From NCBI RefSeq assembly GCF_000224145.3, contig NC_020170.2:2475589-2539588 (forward strand): DNA of 64,000 nt, read 5' to 3'. How positions within the stretch are numbered: position 1 is the first letter of the stretch; each line of letters starts with the position of its first letter. Positions 62,694-64,000 of the stretch are shown piece by piece. The notes under the pieces were generated by a model. That model searched no databases. It was not told the origin of the DNA and worked only from the letters and a program-made list of their open reading frames with translations. The stretch comes from Ciona intestinalis. Lineage: Eukaryota > Chordata > Ascidiacea > Phlebobranchia > Cionidae. A program made the translations under genes and the position numbers.

Positions 62694-63614
62694 CTAGGAA
62701 TCAGTCATACAATTAGCAAGTCTTTTTTCATTAAGTTTTATGATAAAGTTGTTGATGCGATTTTTCCTCATCTTAAGTGCTTCCTCTTGATTATTCTCAT
62801 TGGAGACCATCATTAACTCCTCTTTACGCAGCTCTTCCTCGTGCTCTTCTTCTTCTTGTTTCTTGTACTTGTATGACTGTTGATACAGAAGAATAGCACC
62901 ATAGAAGTCCCATATTGTCATTTCTGGCCACAGGTGTCTTAGAAAAGAGAGGTAGGAAAGCGAACTTTGCCAGAGAAGAAAATCACTGAGACGAACCTCA
63001 CCTGACGTCCGAATCAACAAATCAACTTTGGGTATTTGTAAAGTTTTATCCATTAGTCTCTCACTGATGTCACTTACATAAATCAAACCTTCGTCAACGC
63101 CCCATTTAATGTCTCTTACAGCTTGTGTCATTTCTAAGCGTGATGTATACGCTGCACATACGTTTAATTTACACTTATAGTTGTTCTTAGTCGTGGTAAT
63201 CAGTTGCTTTGCAAGTGTTTGTAAACTGTCAGGTAACATGTCAAGTTCTCCCACTACGCATAACCTTACTCCAAGCTCCTCGAGCTTATCTTTCTCCTTA
63301 AGAATCCTCTCGAACTTGGTCCTTGCCAGTTCCATCAAGCTGTCTACTTCTTCCTTTGAACGTTTAAAATTTTCAGCACTAAAAGCATATACAGTTACTT
63401 CTTCTACACCAAGCTCCTGACACCACTGTAGGACCTCTGCAAGCTTGTCAAAGCCCTGTGAATGTCCCTCTATTCTTTCAACATGTTTTTTAACTGCGTA
63501 TCTCCGATTTCCATCCATAATAAATGCCAGATGTTTTGGTATAGGTCCTACTTTCAGGATTGACGAATACAACCGGTGGTACCATGGCAATCTTTCTTTG
63601 CACACCAATGCCAT
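62694..63614 (-). CDS. DHDDS: Dehydrodolichyl diphosphate synthase catalytic subunit
   Basis: One frame of 306 residues from the ATG at 63614 (human 333). The cis-prenyltransferase motifs are all present: GPIPKHLAFIMDGNRRYAVK (catalytic Asp and the NRR of region I), EGHSQGFDKLAEVL, VTVYAFSAENFKRSKEEVD, LNVCAAYTSRLEM and IRTSGEVRLSDFLLWQ. It builds the dolichol precursor on the ER together with the NgBR/NUS1 subunit. The C-terminal 70 residues are a charged Glu/Lys-rich helix. An acceptor TTTTTTAG lies 28 bases upstream of the ATG, so a spliced 5' leader is likely; the frame is open up to that acceptor, so a slightly longer N-terminus cannot be excluded. Confidence 0.96.
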   Translation of the reverse strand: MALVCKERLPWYHRLYSSILKVGPIPKHLAFIMDGNRRYAVKKHVERIEGHSQGFDKLAEVLQWCQELGVEEVTVYAFSAENFKRSKEEVDSLMELARTKFERILKEKDKLEELGVRLCVVGELDMLPDSLQTLAKQLITTTKNNYKCKLNVCAAYTSRLEMTQAVRDIKWGVDEGLIYVSDISERLMDKTLQIPKVDLLIRTSGEVRLSDFLLWQSSLSYLSFLRHLWPEMTIWDFYGAILLYQQSYKYKKQEEEEHEEELRKEELMMVSNENNQEEALKMRKNRINNFIIKLNEKRLANCMTDS

Positions 63615-63639
63615 GACTTTCCTCACAAAGAAACCTAAA

Positions 63640-64000
63640 AAACAAGTACAAATATTAAAGCTGGGTATTAAAAGTATTTAAGTAGAAAATTGGATTGTGG
63701 TATACTAATTCTGACGCACAATTTCACAAACAAGTTGGCATTAACCGATTATCCAGACTGCAGAGTATGGCAGGTGCACGCGCGATTTTTTTACAGACTT
63801 TCGGTTATGCACGCCACAATTTGTCCTACGCACGCCAATTAATTAAACAAGGAAAAAAATACGTATTAAATTAAGTAAGATTTCCTAACGTGGCTTGAAA
63901 ATGTACATGCTTTGCACGCAGATTTTTAATGACAGCACGCGCGAACGCGAAAAATAACCGTCTTGCACGTGCGAGATCTCGTCAGGAACTGCCATACTTT
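63640..64000. other. Upstream region of DHDDS
   Basis: No exon supported. Contains several GCACGC-type motifs (63780-63830, 63915-63990) in an otherwise AT-rich background, possibly the DHDDS promoter. Confidence 0.4.

Noticed and set aside
63612-63626. Longer DHDDS start at 63626
   Set aside because: The codon there is GTG; the first in-frame ATG is at 63614.

Overview
The window looks like nuclear DNA of a solitary ascidian close to Ciona. It is AT-rich and gene-dense, has short introns and many head-to-head gene pairs, contains tRNA-derived SINEs and swarms of short inverted-repeat elements, and one gene pair has the 4-base spacing typical of Ciona operons. Protein matches are chordate-like. 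All identifications come from reading translated exons by eye; no database search was run. N runs lie at 28773-28826 (two bases of real sequence inside), 37818-38317, 47604-47653 and 62595-62644, with a few N inside AP3M1. No CRISPR array, rRNA, tRNA gene or virus-derived element was seen.

Left part (1-28 kb), housekeeping and regulatory genes: an ELAV/Hu RNA-binding protein (-, 8 coding exons), TOLLIP (-, 7 exons), TAX1BP3 (-, 3 exons) head-to-head with CACTIN (+, 13 exons), a small SMIM24/PDZK1IP1-like membrane protein (-), adenylate kinase 3 (-, 6 exons) head-to-head with an intronless AP-3 mu gene (+), and an unrecognised Ser/Lys-rich protein (-).

Middle part (28-52 kb), an accessory, apparently immune-type or surface-type block: a small secreted 8-cysteine protein (+) whose first exons are present twice; two paralogous C-type lectin receptors (-, about 39.0-31.8 kb and 45.7-39.8 kb), each with signal peptide, lectin domain, stalk, transmembrane segment and a long cytoplasmic tail built from many small phase-1 exons that repeatedly encode paired Arg/Lys-Arg-x-Ser sites; an orphan plus-strand exon resembling the N-terminus of a C3/alpha-2-macroglobulin-type protein; an unrecognised basic protein (-); and a claudin-like four-pass protein (-). 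More than 20 copies of one roughly 190-bp inverted-repeat element (ends TAGTAGGGTGGGG...) sit in these introns and spacers and are nearly absent from the first 20 kb.

Right part (52-64 kb): NSMCE3 (-, MAGE domain) head-to-head with intronless SMG9 (+); TMEM167B (+) followed after 4 bases by intronless POFUT1 (+), an operon-like arrangement; SAC3D1 (-) head-to-head with the N-terminal part of RIOK3 (+), which runs into an assembly gap; and DHDDS (-).

The most unusual item is the pair of lectin receptors with exon-cassette tails. The architecture suggests a signalling surface receptor whose number of basic-Ser phospho-sites could vary by exon duplication or alternative splicing.
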